Positions 21,901 through 36,900 of a DNA stretch of 64,000 nt are shown piece by piece. The stretch's first letter is position 1, and each line of letters opens with the position of its first letter. The position numbers and the translations under genes were made by a program. The notes under the pieces are model-generated. The model made no database searches. It was not told where the DNA came from and was given only the letters and a program-made list of their open reading frames with translations. This DNA is from Sorex araneus (taxonomy: Eukaryota; Chordata; Mammalia; Eulipotyphla; Soricidae): the NCBI RefSeq assembly GCF_027595985.1, contig NC_073306.1:193271000-193334999 (forward strand), in the 5' to 3' direction.

Positions 21901-24900
21901 TCAGGGCAGGATTTTATTTTCTTATTTTGGTCCCGGGTTGCATGTAATGCAAGGACCATACCCTCTAGGTAATCTCTCTGGCCCCTCTCTTTATTTTTCT
22001 TCCTGCCATGGGGCCTGGCTGCAGTTTTAAGCCTGTGAGCCTGATGGTTCATTAATGGAGCAGTATGCTAAGAAACCACTAGGAATCTGCCTCGTGGTGT
22101 TCTTGTTCATGGTGCCAGAGATGGAATTTAGAGCGTAGTATATGCAATGCAAGCGCTTTAGTTTTTTTAATTATTGCCATATAAAATATCATTTTTAAAT
22201 AGTAACAAGAGATGTATTATCCTTAGACTTCTAATCTGTGCTATGTAGACTCCTAAAGAGCAAGAGATAAGACATTTTAGGATTTTTGAAAGAAATAAAT
22301 TTGAACAAGTTGACGTTGTCTAATCTCTTTCATGTGAGTGTTAGTGCTGATTCAGTGGGTCCAGCTCTTGCCTGTGCTAGGCATTATATAGGCAGGGACA
22401 CTAAGTGAACAGAAGAGACATGTTTGAGAAAAAGCTTATATTTATTTAGGCGAGGTTCTCAATCTTTTCTTTTGAGTTTCCTTTTTGGGTCACACCTGCG
22501 TTGGTCGGGTTACTCCTGGCTCGATACTCAGGAATTACTCCTGGCGGTGCTCAGGGGCCATGCTGGGGTCCAACCCGGGTGGGCCACATGCAAGGCAAAA
22601 CGCCCTCCCCACATTACTAATGCTCTGGCCCCCTCAGTCATTTTATTAAAAGATTTTATTCTCATTTGAAACCACCTTTGCCTTCAGAGGAAGGATTTTA
22701 TAACCTTTAGGCAGGTATCAATCATTTCACTCCAGCAAGGTGAAACTTTTTTTTTAAATTATTTTCCTGGGGCCAGATTCTAACATAACTTTCTAACTTA
22801 CATTTAATGTTTCTCACTTAACTAAAAAATTCTAGTCACTTTTTGCTTTGCTTTGTATAGTCTTTTTGAGTTCAATTCCTGAGCACTGACAGGAGTGATT
22901 CTTGAGTGCAGAGCCAGGAGTAACTCTGAGTATTGTTGTGTGTTGCCCTAAAACCAAAACCAGAAAAAAATATTTTTTTTCTTAATCCTGTACAAGTTGT
23001 ACAGACACCTCTTTGCGGATATTCCTTTTCTCTAAATGAAAATAGAGGCATATATTGTATCAATTTGTATGAAAATTAATGAAGCTTACTTACAGCTTTT
23101 AAATTTAACTCCAGCAAGAGTCATTTTATGAGATACTATATACAGTACCAATTTTCAGCTTTCTGGTATACTTATAAAAGCACAGGTGTTCCATTTTATT
23201 TCTGTATTCCTCTTAACTCCTAGCTATAGAGAAGCTTATGGTAAAATTATCATGGGCCATCAAGAGAGTCAAGTGAGTAGGGTATTTGCCTTCTATGTGG
23301 CCATCCCAGTTTGAACCTGGCCCCACATACGGTACCCTATGCCTGTTGGGTGATCTCTCAGAGTACAGAGCCAGGAATCAGCTCTCTAGGTGTACCCAAA
23401 AACTGAAAGAAGAAAGATCCTAACAAATAGATAGGAAAGCCTAATTCAATTTTCGGGGTGTTTTTTATATGCAGCCACCTAAACTAAAACTTGAAATGTT
23501 TTTCATGTGATAAACTTGAAATGGTACTCATCTGACAAGTAATGTGACATCCTTTGTGTCCAGTATAGATTACCATTATGGTAGACTTTTTTCCTAGAAA
23601 AAACATAGGCTGTCTTTTATATTTTAGGAATTAAGTTGAATTTGAAAACGAAAGCAGTAATTCAGGTGTGAAAGGTCTTGAAGGAAAAACTCTAGAACCT
23701 TTAAAACCAAGTATTGCCAACCAAAAGGGGGGTGCACTCATCAATTTAGCATATTTGTTTCTGGTTGAAAAACTTTGGGTTTAGGGTTTCATCAAATGTT
23801 AAAAATCAGAATGGGAATTGATGAAAATGACAGTAAAGTTCTAAGAATGAGTGCTTAGTTTTGAAAAAGAACCTAGGCCAGGGGTATCTGGTGCATAAAA
23901 GAAGGAACTTTAGTGAATTTATTTCAGGAATAGTTGCATTTGTCACCTTTTCTCATATCTGGAAAGTTTATCCCATACCACCCATATTAGGACAAGTATT
24001 TATTTCTCTTACAGACTTGAGTTTTTATTTGATTTAAATTGTCAGGAAAAGGGGCCAGATCGATAGTACAATGGGTAGGTAGGGTGTGTTTGCCTTTCAC
24101 ATAGCTGACCCAAGTTTGATCCCCATCATCCCTTATGGTCCCCCAAGCACCACCAGAACTAATTTCTGAGTGCAGAGCCAGGAGTAATCCTTGAACATCC
24201 CTGGGTATGACCCAAAAACACAAAAATTGGCAGGAATAATAAATTGTCAGTTTTTGAGTAGTGTTTTTGAGTTGGAAAACTTATATAAGGAAATTCGGGA
24301 CTCGTCAGAATAGCGTTGAGTGGGCTGGAGCAATAGCACAGTGGGTAGGGCGTTTGCCTTGCACGTGGCTGACCTTGGTTCCATTCCTCTGCCCCTCTCG
24401 GAGAGCCTGGCAAGTTTCCAAGAGTATCTCGCCCGCATGGCAGAGCCTCGAAAGCTACCCGTGGCATATTTAATATGCCAAAAACAATAGCAACAAGTCT
24501 CACAATGGAGATGTTACTGCTGCCCGCTCGAGCAAATCGATGAGCATGGGATGACAGTGATACAGTGATGTGAAACTACATACTGATTATTGTTTGATTA
24601 CCTGTGTCCATGTTGTGATGTTTTTAAAAAGTCTTTTGTGAATTCTTTTCAGATGAGAAAAAGAAGGAGAGAAAGAGAGCTAGAGGTATATCTCCCATTG
24701 TTTTTGATAGAAGTGGAAGCTCTGCATCAGAGTCCTATGCAGGTAGTCTCATCTTTTATTTGTGCTCCTATCTGAGTTATTCTAATGTACATGCCACATG
24801 GAAAGTGTGTGGAGGTTGTAGTTTAGTGTGAGTTTGTTGATGTCTATTAGTTTTGATTATTTTGGCATGTTCAGTGTAATTATTCTAGAATAAACTAAGC

Positions 24901-27900
24901 TTTTTCTTATTTTAATCCTTTTTTGTTACTGCTTAAGTGGATTTTCATTTTTTGGAAGATGATGATTCAGTGACTAGTTGTCTAAGTGGGAAACTTAGAA
25001 CAAACAGTTCATTTTACTTAAAAAAAATGATAAAATAACCCAAAACAAAACACTCGTACACATTGAGAAGTATTTTTTTGTGTGTGTGTGGGTGCGCAAG
25101 AAGAATAATTTGTCAGCAGAATAATATGTCTTGAATGAGAACTTTATGTGACAAGACTGTAGAAATTTTGTCTTATATCTATTAAAGCTCAATCTGAACA
25201 AATGTACTTTGGCTAAATACAGGTTCAGAAAAGAAGCATGAGAAATTATCATCTTCCGTTCGTGCTGTCCGAAAAGGTATCATTTAAATTTGAAATTGCT
25301 TTCATTGCATGCTGCATTAAGTCATTTTGCCTTATTAGCTTTCCACTGGTAATTGTTTTTTAATATAGTAATGTTCTGATGTACTTTGTAAATAACATAG
25401 AAAAAAATGCTACAAATCTAGTTTTATACAGAGACCGATCTTAGTGTTTACTTCAGACAGCATTTAGAACAACAGCAAATCATTGACTATTTCACATTTT
25501 TGGACATATTGAAAGGAGTATATTTTTAATTAGCATAATGATTTGTTACCAGTCTTTAAATAAGTAATTTCAGAAAAACTCTAAATTGCACCCTTACATA
25601 GATTTGATATATCAGAACATCACTAGATTAAGTTTAGTGTCTGACAGAATGCTTGTGTCTTTTCTTTGCTTTATTATTATGTGTTGTGGCTTAGTTTTTC
25701 AGGTTGGACGGGTGCTTGTCAATTTTAAAGTTTAGCTGGGGTGTGGAGGGCTAATTAATTGCGTTAGTACAATTTTTACCTCTGTGTGATAATGGCCCTT
25801 AATCATTTTGGATTTCTTTTTTTTTTTTTCTTTTGCAGATCAAACCAGTAAACTCAAATACGTCCTACAGGATGCAAGATTTTTTCTCATAAAGAGTAAC
25901 AACCATGAGAATGTATCTCTTGCCAAAGCTAAGGTATTAGCATTAGCTTTTTACAGTTGCCCTAATCTTAAATTGGAAGGTATATTTGAGTGTGTCATAG
26001 CATAATTTTGGTTTTTAAATGTTAAAGCTTTAACCCTCATTACCGCAAATGCATTTTCCTTTCAACTTTTGTAAGATTATTTTAAAAATCAAAATAATTC
26101 AGTATTGAAAATAATGTTATACTAGAAAAAGGTATTTCTGGGGCTTTATATACTTTGTTAACTGATTACTGTACTGGCACTTTAAAAACTTCATTAAACA
26201 CTTAAAAATACATAAATATGTATATACACACACCTGCTTTATACCTTCAAATTCTCTTATGTAGAATTTTTATATTTTTATAAGTAAGATCACTTAGATT
26301 TAGAAGGATAGGGTGAAGTGTTAAAGCTTAAAGACTTGCCCCTGAGTTTATATAAAGGATATGTTCCATTGATGTAGTATGTGTTCATAAAATGCTAATT
26401 TGAGAAGGTGGGGATATAAAAATAAATGTTATACGGACTTTTGAATACCTTTCTGGTCTTAAAATGAGTAACCATACCTCTGTCCTTGTTGATTTATTTC
26501 TTACTTACATTTTATGTTTCTAACTTAAAACAAGAATTCCCAGTCAAGCCTTGTAGATGGAAGGGGGGAAAAAATTAAATGACGAAGTTGAAATTTATTT
26601 TGCTCTTTAGATGAAACGGATTAGATAAGTTACTGAAGCACTGACTGTGCCTCGGACCTTATTTGTATGGGCAGATTGAAATTAATTCCAGTCTGCTTCT
26701 AACTCACTGTTCCATTTCTTTGTCTTTTATAAACACCAGTAATTATTTTTAGCTTTATATAAAATGTAGGCTCTACCTCTTAAGACAAATCATTGATATA
26801 TGAACATTTTTTTTAGTGATGAGGGCTGGAACGATAGTACAGTGGATAAAGCATTTGCCTTGCATACAGCCATCCTGTGTTCAGTCCTGGAATCCCGTAT
26901 TTCCCCCGAGCCCCACCGGATGTGTTCCCTGAGCAGAGAGCCAGGAGTGAGTCCTGAGCATTGCTAGGTGTGGTCCAGAAACAGATTAAGAAAAAAATGA
27001 GAAACACTGGACTCTTGACAAATTATTCATGTACAGATTAAGGCACTAATTTTTAAATTATTTGATGAGGTATGGAAAGAAGAAAAGTGGCACTCTGATT
27101 CACTCTCAAATAACATTTTCCCAGTAGATGGTTGTGATATTAAAATAATGATAGGTAATTATTTTATATATAATTCTGGCTCACAAGATTTAAAGCCACC
27201 ACTTCCCTTTAAATTTAAAATGCAGGGGCTGGCATGATAGCACAGTGGGTAGGGCGTTTGCCTTGCACGGGGCCGACCCAGATTCGATTCCCAGTATCCC
27301 ATATGGCCCCTCGAGCACTGCCAGGAGTAATTTCTGAGTGCAGAGCCAGGAGTAACCCCTGAGCAACGCTGGGTGTAACCCAAAAAAGGAAAAAAAAATT
27401 AAAATGCAGTATGGGGTGTGGAGATGTAATATGGTGGCTAAGGTGATTGCCATATAAATGACTGACCTGAGTTCAACCTCTAGCACAGACCTGGTACCAC
27501 ATGTGGTCCCCCGGAGCCCCACCAGGAATAAGCTCTGAGCACTACTGCATGTAGTCCCCAAATAACAAGATACAGCGTCAGTAGCCTTGACGTTTTTCAA
27601 ATATTATTGGAAACAAAAGAAAACTATTGATTTGGGATTTTTGTTCGTCTAGGGTGTGTGGTCCACTTTGCCTGTAAATGAGAAGAAATTAAATCTTGCA
27701 TTTAGATCTGCAAGGAGTGTTATCTTAATATTTTCTGTCAGAGAGAGTGGAAAATTTCAAGGTGAGTATAAGAATAAAACAATTTGACTCTATAAAACCT
27801 TGAATTATGTTAGCATCTACATGTCATTTTGTACTCGATTCATTTAGGATTTGCAAGGCTCTCTTCAGAATCACATCATGGAGGATCCCCTATACACTGG

Positions 27901-30900
27901 GTGCTTCCAGCAGGAATGAGTGCTAAAATGCTAGGAGGGGTCTTTAAAATTGACTGGATTTGCAGGTAAATTTTATACTTAAGAATATGGTTTTATTTTA
28001 TTTCATTATTTGGTCTTGTTTACTTGTTTATTGCCATGAGCTGAATAAGTGTTATCTGGTTTTATGTACTTGTAGTGATTTTTAATGCTTATTGACTGAA
28101 ATAGGAAATTGTCAGTCTTTGATCGACCGCACATTTTAAAAATGACCAGTTACAAAGAATTAGTGCTTTAAGGAAGTTGGCAAACTATGTTTAGTTGGCA
28201 TTGTGACTTTTTGAAACTAGTAATTAAGATTTAGAACTTTATTATAAAAGAATGGAATTAATTTTAAGCACGTATTCCCATTATAAACTCAGTATTAAGT
28301 GAACTTTCTTAATACACACTTTTCTTATTTCTGTAAAATTAATTTCAGTTTGAATAGCCAACAAGATAGACCTGTGGATTTTGTGTTTTGAGGCCACACC
28401 TGGCAGTGCTCAAGGCTTACTCCTGGCTCTGTGCTTGATTCAGTCCTGCTATGCTCAGGGTACCTTGTGTGGTGCTGGTTATTGAATCCAGGTCAGCTGT
28501 GTGCAGAGCAAGCTGTGTTGTGCTCTGGCCACCCTGGACTTGGTTACACTTTGGTTTGGGTGTTAGACTTTGATGAGGCCAGGAAAATTGGGTACATGAT
28601 TAGGTAGCAGAGGCCAGCAGCTAGTGCCGCAGTTGGGTATGTGCTAGATGGTTCGACTCCTGGCATCACACAGTCCCCCAGACATTGCTGGGTACGGCCT
28701 TGGAGACCTCTGAGCACTACTGTGGGTGGTCCTTGAGACCCCCCAGCATGTCCAGGGTAGTCCCCAAGCACTGCAGGAACCGGCAGCTTTTCTTCCGTGG
28801 GCTCTGCACTGAAGGGACTGCATGATTGGTCGTTATACAGTGGGGAGCAAATTTCCCGTTCTTTTACCAAGCCACCGAGTCAGAGAGCTACTTCCTGCTC
28901 TCTCGCACAGTGCTGCATGACCGTTTTCTGTCCCTGGTGGTCCCCTTTTGACCTTGTTTTCTTTCTGTGACCCCACTGTCATGCTTGCTGGTCTTGTGGT
29001 CGCATGCTGTGAACTCCTATTTCGGTGCTTTTTGCCTGTGACCCCAGGGAGTGTCCTGTGAGCTGCTGGGGCCTATGGCTCTGCTTGAGAAGGGCTGAAG
29101 TCCTTGGAGTCAGGATGATCATCTGCAGGCAGGCTTTTGCATCACACCTGATGACAGCTGCCTAAAAGGTGACTGTTGGGATGCGTGTTTGATAGTATGA
29201 CGACCTTAGAGCTGCAGTGTTTTTCTGATTCTGAGCCCTATTTTGATTCTTTCCTCATACGCAGTTTTAAATTCTGGTTTGGATAAATTATTTAAATGGT
29301 AGGGCAATCACAGATGCACAAAGAAAACAAACTGAAAAAAAAAAAAGGAAACAAACTTACAACTGTTGTTTGCATTTTTTCAGTGGAAGCTTGCTACCAG
29401 GGAGAAGGGCCATGGGGAGGGGTCAGGATACTATGATGAAGGTGGATGGAAGTGGACATTGGTTGGTAAAGGATGTTGTGCTGGAATTTTAGCGGGTAAA
29501 CCATTTGTCTTACACGCAGCCGACCTGGGTTCGATTCCTAGCATCCCATATGTTCCCCTGAGCACTGCCAGGGGTAATTCCTGAGTGCAGAGCCAGGAGT
29601 AACCTCTGCATCGCCAGGTGTGACCCAAAAGGCAAAAAAAAAAAAGTGTTATTTTTAATCGAATCACTGTGAGATACATAGTTACAAAGCTGTTCATGAA
29701 CTGGTATCAGTCATACAATGTTCTTAATACTCATCTCTCCACCAGTATATGTTTCCCACCACTAGTGTTCCCAGTTTCCCTCCGCCCCCCTCCAACTCCC
29801 CATTGCTGGAATTTTTATGTATGAAACCAATAATTACTGCGTGTGGTTCTAACGTTTTTCACTGTAGTTTCTTAAACTACAGTACTTAAAATTAAAAAAA
29901 AAAATCGAGTAAGAACCAATGCTGCCAAAGAATCTGTATTCCAAGTGACTTGACCATCCCCATGGGTAACAACAAAATTTCTGTATTCTATTTATATATT
30001 TATATACCTATCCTTTTACAAATATTTGTATTAAGGTGTTTTTATCTGATTACTTTTTCTTTTCTTTTTTTGCTTTTTGGGTCACACCTGGCGATGCACA
30101 GGGGTTACTCCTGGCTCATGCACTCAGGAATTAACTCCTGGCGGTGCTCAGGGGACCATATGGGATGCTGGGAATCGAACCCGGGTTGGCCGAGTGCAAG
30201 GCAAACGCCCTACCCTATGTGCTACTGCTCTAGCCCCTGATTACTATTTTTTTAAATCTTATCCATCTTTGTTTTTTGCATGAGCTGTTTTATTTGTGTC
30301 ATAAAGATAAAATTGTTCTTTATATCATCTAATTTGACATTGCTCATTTTATGCACAAAAAGTAAATCTCATTGATATTTCTGAGTGTTTTTTGATAACA
30401 ATTTTTTTACATAACATACTGTATTCAGCATTGTGTTAGTCTGTAACTGCACTACTGCTTCTAGGGACTGGGTTTACAGCTTAGTGGGGTGGAGCAGGCC
30501 CCAGGCTTCCCCTCCCCCCCACACACTTTTTATTCTCTCCTCCCAAACTGTTGCTGAGTGTGGCTCTCATCATTGGGCTTGAGGAGCATGGCATCATTCA
30601 GCAGCAGAACCAAACTGTCAGACCCCCTCATTACTGGACTGAGTATTTCTAGGAGCCCTTTGGGTCCGCAGCACCACCGGGTAGACCCTTCAAAATAGAG
30701 CACTTTATTTTAAAGCTTGGTGAGACCAGTTTGCTCAGTGACTCAGCTCATTGTTGAGGTTTTAAAGTTAGTGATATTCCAAGTGCGGAGTATATTGATG
30801 CACAGATTAATTTGATTTTATAAATGTATTGTCACCTTGAGTCATTCCATGGATAGTAAAGAATGAATGTGTTCTTATTCAAAGGAATAGGATACTTGAG

Positions 30901-33900
30901 TGTGGAAAGCTTCCCTGAGCAGTGGATAAAGGGGGGCACTTTTCATTTGATATTAATGGCCTGATTAAAGTCATTATTTATTGATAATAAAAAGTGCACT
31001 GTTGGTTCACAGAAGCAAGAGCCACACTAACCATTTACATGTACTTCACTTGCAAATTATTAGAACAGCAGCTACAGAGTAGGAGGGAGTGACGTGAGAT
31101 GAGGGTTCAGAGTTGCTGAAAAGGAAGTAGCTGAAATCTAAGCTGATTAACTTTCGGTTTCTAAACACTTTTTTTTTTTTGGTACTGTAATATTGAATAG
31201 TTTTTATGGAAGAAAGTAACAAACTACTTTGTAATTAGGCGTGAATTGCCCTTCACCAAGTCAGCTCATCTCACCAATCCCTGGAATGAACACAAACCAG
31301 TAAAGATTGGCCGCGATGGACAGGTTTGCTGTTTTAATTATTTTTTAAATGTGTATATTTAAGTGATCCCTTTGGAGACCTTTATTGGAGTGAATTTTTA
31401 TACAATGCTTTTGAAAGTATTCGTATGAAAGGTTAAGGGATTATGGGTTGAGTTTATGATTATGTACTTTTGATTAATGAGTTCTCCACTGGTGTTGAGA
31501 GATAGGTAAGCTTTATTTGGTACTTTATTACAGTTGAAAGTGAACTTTAAAACAAAATTTTCATTTTATTACATATTGTATTACTATCTTTTAACTGGTT
31601 ATACACTTTCTATAATAAATTTAGAAATGTCATTTAATGTATTTGCTGCAGTTTTCTGAATAAAAGAAACTTAAAGAAAAGAAGGTAAGTATGGTGGTCA
31701 AGTTCTTGGAAAGTGTGTGTGAAATTAGTAGTGTGCATTGCTTTAAAATAAGCTCCAATCTTTGAACACCTTAGTTTCTACAAGTTCTTTTGAACCAGGG
31801 GCAATTCATGTTTTCACTATTCTAGGTCAAAATGTAAATAAATGGAAATAAAATGTAAGGGCCATTTGTTAGCTTGCCTTTTTATTTTATTTTAGCTTGC
31901 CTTTTTATTTCATTTTTAAAGTTTTTTTAATTTTAATGAATCAACTTGAGATACTGTTGCAGACTTACAGATTTTTGATTATGTTTCAAGCAAACTATGT
32001 TCGATTACCCATCCCTCAACCAGTGCCCGTTCTTCACCATCAATGTTCCCAGTATCCCTCCTGCCACCCCCACCCCTTCCTGACGCCTACCTCTGTGGCA
32101 GACACATTCCCACTTTCTCCTTTTGGGTGTTATGGTTTGCACTATAGGAACTAAGCAGCTATTATGTTTAGTCCATAGTCTATTTTCAGGATGCATCTAC
32201 CATCCCGAGTGATCCCTCCAACCATCACTTACTTAGTGGTCTCTTCTCCATCCCACCTGTGCATTCAGTACATTTGACAGTTGATTATTTTCAGGTTGTT
32301 AGCTTACATTAACAGTGTTTCCCTTCATTGTAAAAATTTGATGACTTTGTCTTTACAATTTAATATTTTGCACAAAGAAATATTCTTTTGTTTGCAGAAG
32401 GCAATTGTTACAGTTTAAAGAAATGCATTTGTGTATTTAACTTCGGAGATTTTCCAGTTTAGGTTTTACCCTTAAAATTATGAAACACTTTCGAAAGGTT
32501 TTCCTAAAACCTTTCAAGAAGGTTTACTGAAATCTTGTGTGATCATCAACTTTGGGAAGAAAGCCTCTAAGTCAGTCTGTTTTTGTTCTGGCACGTCAGG
32601 AAAATGCAGTTCTATTGAAAATTTCTCCCGTTTGCCTCTCGTAAATTACTACTTTCCTATTCTAGGAAATTGAACTTGAATGTGGAACCCAGCTTTGTCT
32701 TCTGTTTCCCCCCGATGAAAGTATTGACTTGTATCAGGTCATTCATAAAATGCGTCACAAGAGAAGAATGCATTCTCAGCCCCGATCAAGAGGACGTCCA
32801 TCCCGTCGAGAACCAGTCCGGGATGTGGGAAGGTTAGAAACGTTCTTTGGACTGATAATAGGCACATGTATCAGAATAACATGATGGAGGAATGTGATTC
32901 GTCAAAAGTTTGTCCTGCGGTAAAGAAGAAAGAGAAAATCCTCAAATCAAGCTGCATGGACTAGTTTGTGGCTTCATTGAGGATTTCACATGGTCATCTT
33001 GGTCTCAGTCATTTTTCAAGAGGAAAATGGGGATCTTATGCAGAAAAAATTATTTGTTAAAGAGCCATGACCAGTTTAGATCTGATAATGCATTGTGTAC
33101 TATTGAAATGAGGTAGGCATTTGTTGCTAAGAACAGGCTAGAAAGGAAGAGGAGGAAGTCTTTATTTGCAAAAATTGTTAATGTTTTGTAAAAAGCCTTT
33201 TCTTTCAGGTGTGTCTCTGGATAAGCCTTATCAGATATGGGACTTTTATAAAGGATCACTAATATTTTTTCAGAAGATGACGCCTCATATAGAGGATAAA
33301 ATATTTTAAGTTATTTTCATTTTCAAGAGGAGCATTATTGGGACTATTGCAGATTTTATCACCGTGATGTTTTAACCCCATTGCCAGATATTCTCTAACA
33401 TGTACCCAGTGAATTCACACATCATGCTGAGCTTCTGAAAACAATAGGTTCTTTCCAGAGGTGATCAAGTGGCCCTGGGAGACCCGGCAACAAACCAAAA
33501 ACGAATGGCTGTTGCTGTGTCTGTTTACAGCTTTTCCAGATGCTGGCAGTTCCTGTGGACTTAAAGTGTGTTTAGAGGATCGCCATGGTTATTGATCACT
33601 ACTTTATGAACTAAGCAGCATTTTCCAGAAAAAAAAGGGGGTTTAACTTGTTACAGAATTGGAGAAGTCTTTGCAAAGGACTGATTTAAGCCCTTCTACC
33701 CAACACCTTCCCCTGTATAGATTTGCATACAGCTAAATCTAAAATATTCTGCTAAAGACTTTTGGATGTATGGTTGATGGGATGAAACCTTTGGTTAAAT
33801 TTCCTTTTGGTGGAACATCCTGTGGTAGGTACAGATAATCCAACAAGAGTCCCCATTTCTTTGAGCTTAAAAAGGACACTGTCGAGTAGGTAGGAGGAAA

Positions 33901-36900
33901 CCTGGCAGAGCCCCTTTATTTTGGCCTAAAAGGACTGAGCACCAAGATGTCTTTGCAAGTTTAAGCTAAGAGGTTTCCAGTGCAATACAGTATATACAAG
34001 TGAAGTTTTTACCTCAGTTTTGCAATGGACTGCAAACTATACTTATTACTCCACTACACCTTCTCTCAAGCCTGCCAGGGCCTCCATGTATGTATGTGGC
34101 TTACAGCTTAAAGTCAGTAGTTGGACTACTATATGAACTGTTACTATCATGTTTTATACCGGTCGTAAATGCACTTCCCCAAACTACAAGAAAGCGGTAT
34201 GTTTATTTTTTAAACCAGCTTTTAATTTTCTTAGTCTTGTTGTAGATGGAACTGTTTTTATTCTGTTGGGGGGTTTGGGGTTATTGCACTTTGCAGCTTA
34301 AGTGAACTTGTGTTACAAAGCTTAATGAAAATAGTGGATACTTGGAATAATACCTGGAAAAATAGTGATGCCAAGTTATGAGAGCTTTTATTTGAAGGGT
34401 AAAAGGTTATGTATATTATCTAAAAGCATGATTTTATTTTGTTTTTATTTTGTGTAGTTTCTCATTAAATATCAAGTAAAATGAAGTGTATTTAGTGATG
34501 TGCAATAAGAACCATTGATTAGTATCATTTCTGGAAGAGAGTAAAGAACAGTCCTCTGCACAGTAAAATTTTACCTTTTTTATGAACTCTGTTAAAGTCT
34601 GCCCTACTGCCAATTTTAAGGCAATGTCTGGAAAAAACCTAATTTTTAAATGTTATGACTTTATCGAGATCAGTTTTTCAACGTATGAGATTTTCAAAAC
34701 CTTGTGAAGTCATTTAATAAGTATTGATTTTGTGATTATGTGCAAAATGTTATATTGTACAAAGCAGAAAAATCTTTTAAGAAATTTTTAATTTTGTTTA
34801 GACATCCGAAAATGATAACCAATAAGTTTAAATACATAGATTTTAGAGGTAACTTTTGTACATTAATTTTTTTTTACACTGAATGGAGACAAGAAAGTAT
34901 CTTAATCCGGAGGCTGGATATTTATATTATTTTGAGCGCAGCTTACTTATTTTTTTGTTTAGAATTCTAAAATGTAATTACTTTAATCTATCTACTGTGT
35001 AAGTTTTATTTTAGCATAGTGATTAAGAATATTTGCTTCTGAGAAGCATACATTAAGCGTAAGTTTATAATAACTTGAATTAGAATTTAAAGATGTAGAG
35101 GTGATCTGCTCACTGAAAATTAGGGCATACTGCTGAAGGAAACAGTGGGCTATATTCTGTGTACTTCTGTCAGAAACTCTTGCTTTGCTATTTGCTCTCC
35201 CAGTGGTTTTTGGTTTAATATCTAATGTGTCTAATTTGTGTAGGCGTCGACCAGAAGATTATGATATTCATAACAGCAGAAAGAAACCAAGGATTGACTA
35301 TGCCCCTGAGTTTCACCAGAGACCAGGTTAATATTTTATAATCCTGCAGATATTTGACTTAAATTAAGACAAGGTGTACTCAGGCACGCACACACAGACC
35401 CCCTTCCTTCTGTTGTAATCCTTTAAAGAGTGAGAAAACTTTAGTGTGACTATTTATTAAGCCTTAGGAAATAAGGAATAGGTTTGACTTAACAGTCCTT
35501 CCTTGATGGTTATTGTGGTTGAATCATTATCATAAACTGTTAATAACTTAAAATCACTAATTTATAATTATACAGAAATTGCAAATAGGATTAAAAATAG
35601 TTTTAGGGAAAACACTGTATTAAGCATGTATCATACTTTTTCTCAAAGACATGAAGATGTCTTAAACTTTTACTCGCTCTCATTTTTCACTTGAGAAATT
35701 TTTATATAACCCCCAGGAATATATAATAGGCATACAGATCAAATACTTAATAAATCAAAAATTTATTTTAAAAGATTTTTTTTGCAGTCCCTAGCACTAG
35801 TAATGAGACAGTAGTTGAGAAAGCTACTATGGATTTATTGGAAGCTGAAATACTACTAACATATTTTTTTAAAAAAATACTTTGGATTTATGTTTTTAGA
35901 GAATAGGAAATTTTGGTTTGCTTTTAACAGGAGCTTTTCAATTCATTATCAGAATTATAGAAAGCAACATAGTATTTGAGATAGATATTTAAATTAGCGG
36001 TACAATTGAAAAATTAGGCAACTTGAACATGATTATGTGTACAACTTTTTGCAACTTTTTCTTTTACATTGACATTCAAAAATGATTGGTCGTTAACTTA
36101 GCAAGTCTTGCTAAGATGGAAGGTAAACACTTGTTACATGGAAATCTGATTGGTGTGCTCTCCAGATTAATTCCTCTGGCTATACTTTCCTTATGGTGCA
36201 GATTGAAGAAATTTCTTAGCCAGAAAATTGGGGTATGGATTTAGAAGATAACATACTCAAAGCTTCTAGCATTCTAATTCTGTGCTATCAGTAAATTTTT
36301 TAGTTACTTTGTAGATTCTCATGTAATCTGAGAAGAAAATCTGAAAATGGAGTAATAGTAGCATCACTTTATTTCTTGGGAAGAAGTCAGTGGTAAGGAA
36401 GGTTGAATTATAATGCCATTGTCAAAAATATAAGTTTGATTTACTGAAATGCTTAATGTTTGAAACAGGGTATTTAAAGGATCCACGATACCAGGAAGTG
36501 GACAGGTAAGTTGGGTTCACTCTTGCTTAGTTTTGATTTACATTCTTGGGACTAGTTTATGAATTACCTGAATTTAGTTTCACAAATCTTATTCCCAACA
36601 GACGATTTTCAGGAGTACGCCGAGATGTGTTTTTAAATGGGGTAAGCATTTTATCTTATACAATGTACCGCAAAATCAGGATATGATTTATTTTTATAGT
36701 GCTGGGTTTGGTTTTTATTTACAATTGACGGTATCATCTTTTGTTTTAGTCCTACAATGATTATGTGAGGGAATTTCATAACATGGGACCACCACCACCT
36801 TGGCAAGGAATGGTTTGTATTCTGTTTTTGTAAGTTACTTAATTTCATTTGCAGTTCATATATTTTTACTGCTTCTCTAAAATGTGGTTATAGCTACCCA

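Noticed and set aside
24321-24400. tRNA gene candidates in SINE heads (A-box and B-box present)
   Set aside because: No cloverleaf pairing holds up, and the motif recurs as a dispersed repeat with SINE bodies attached.
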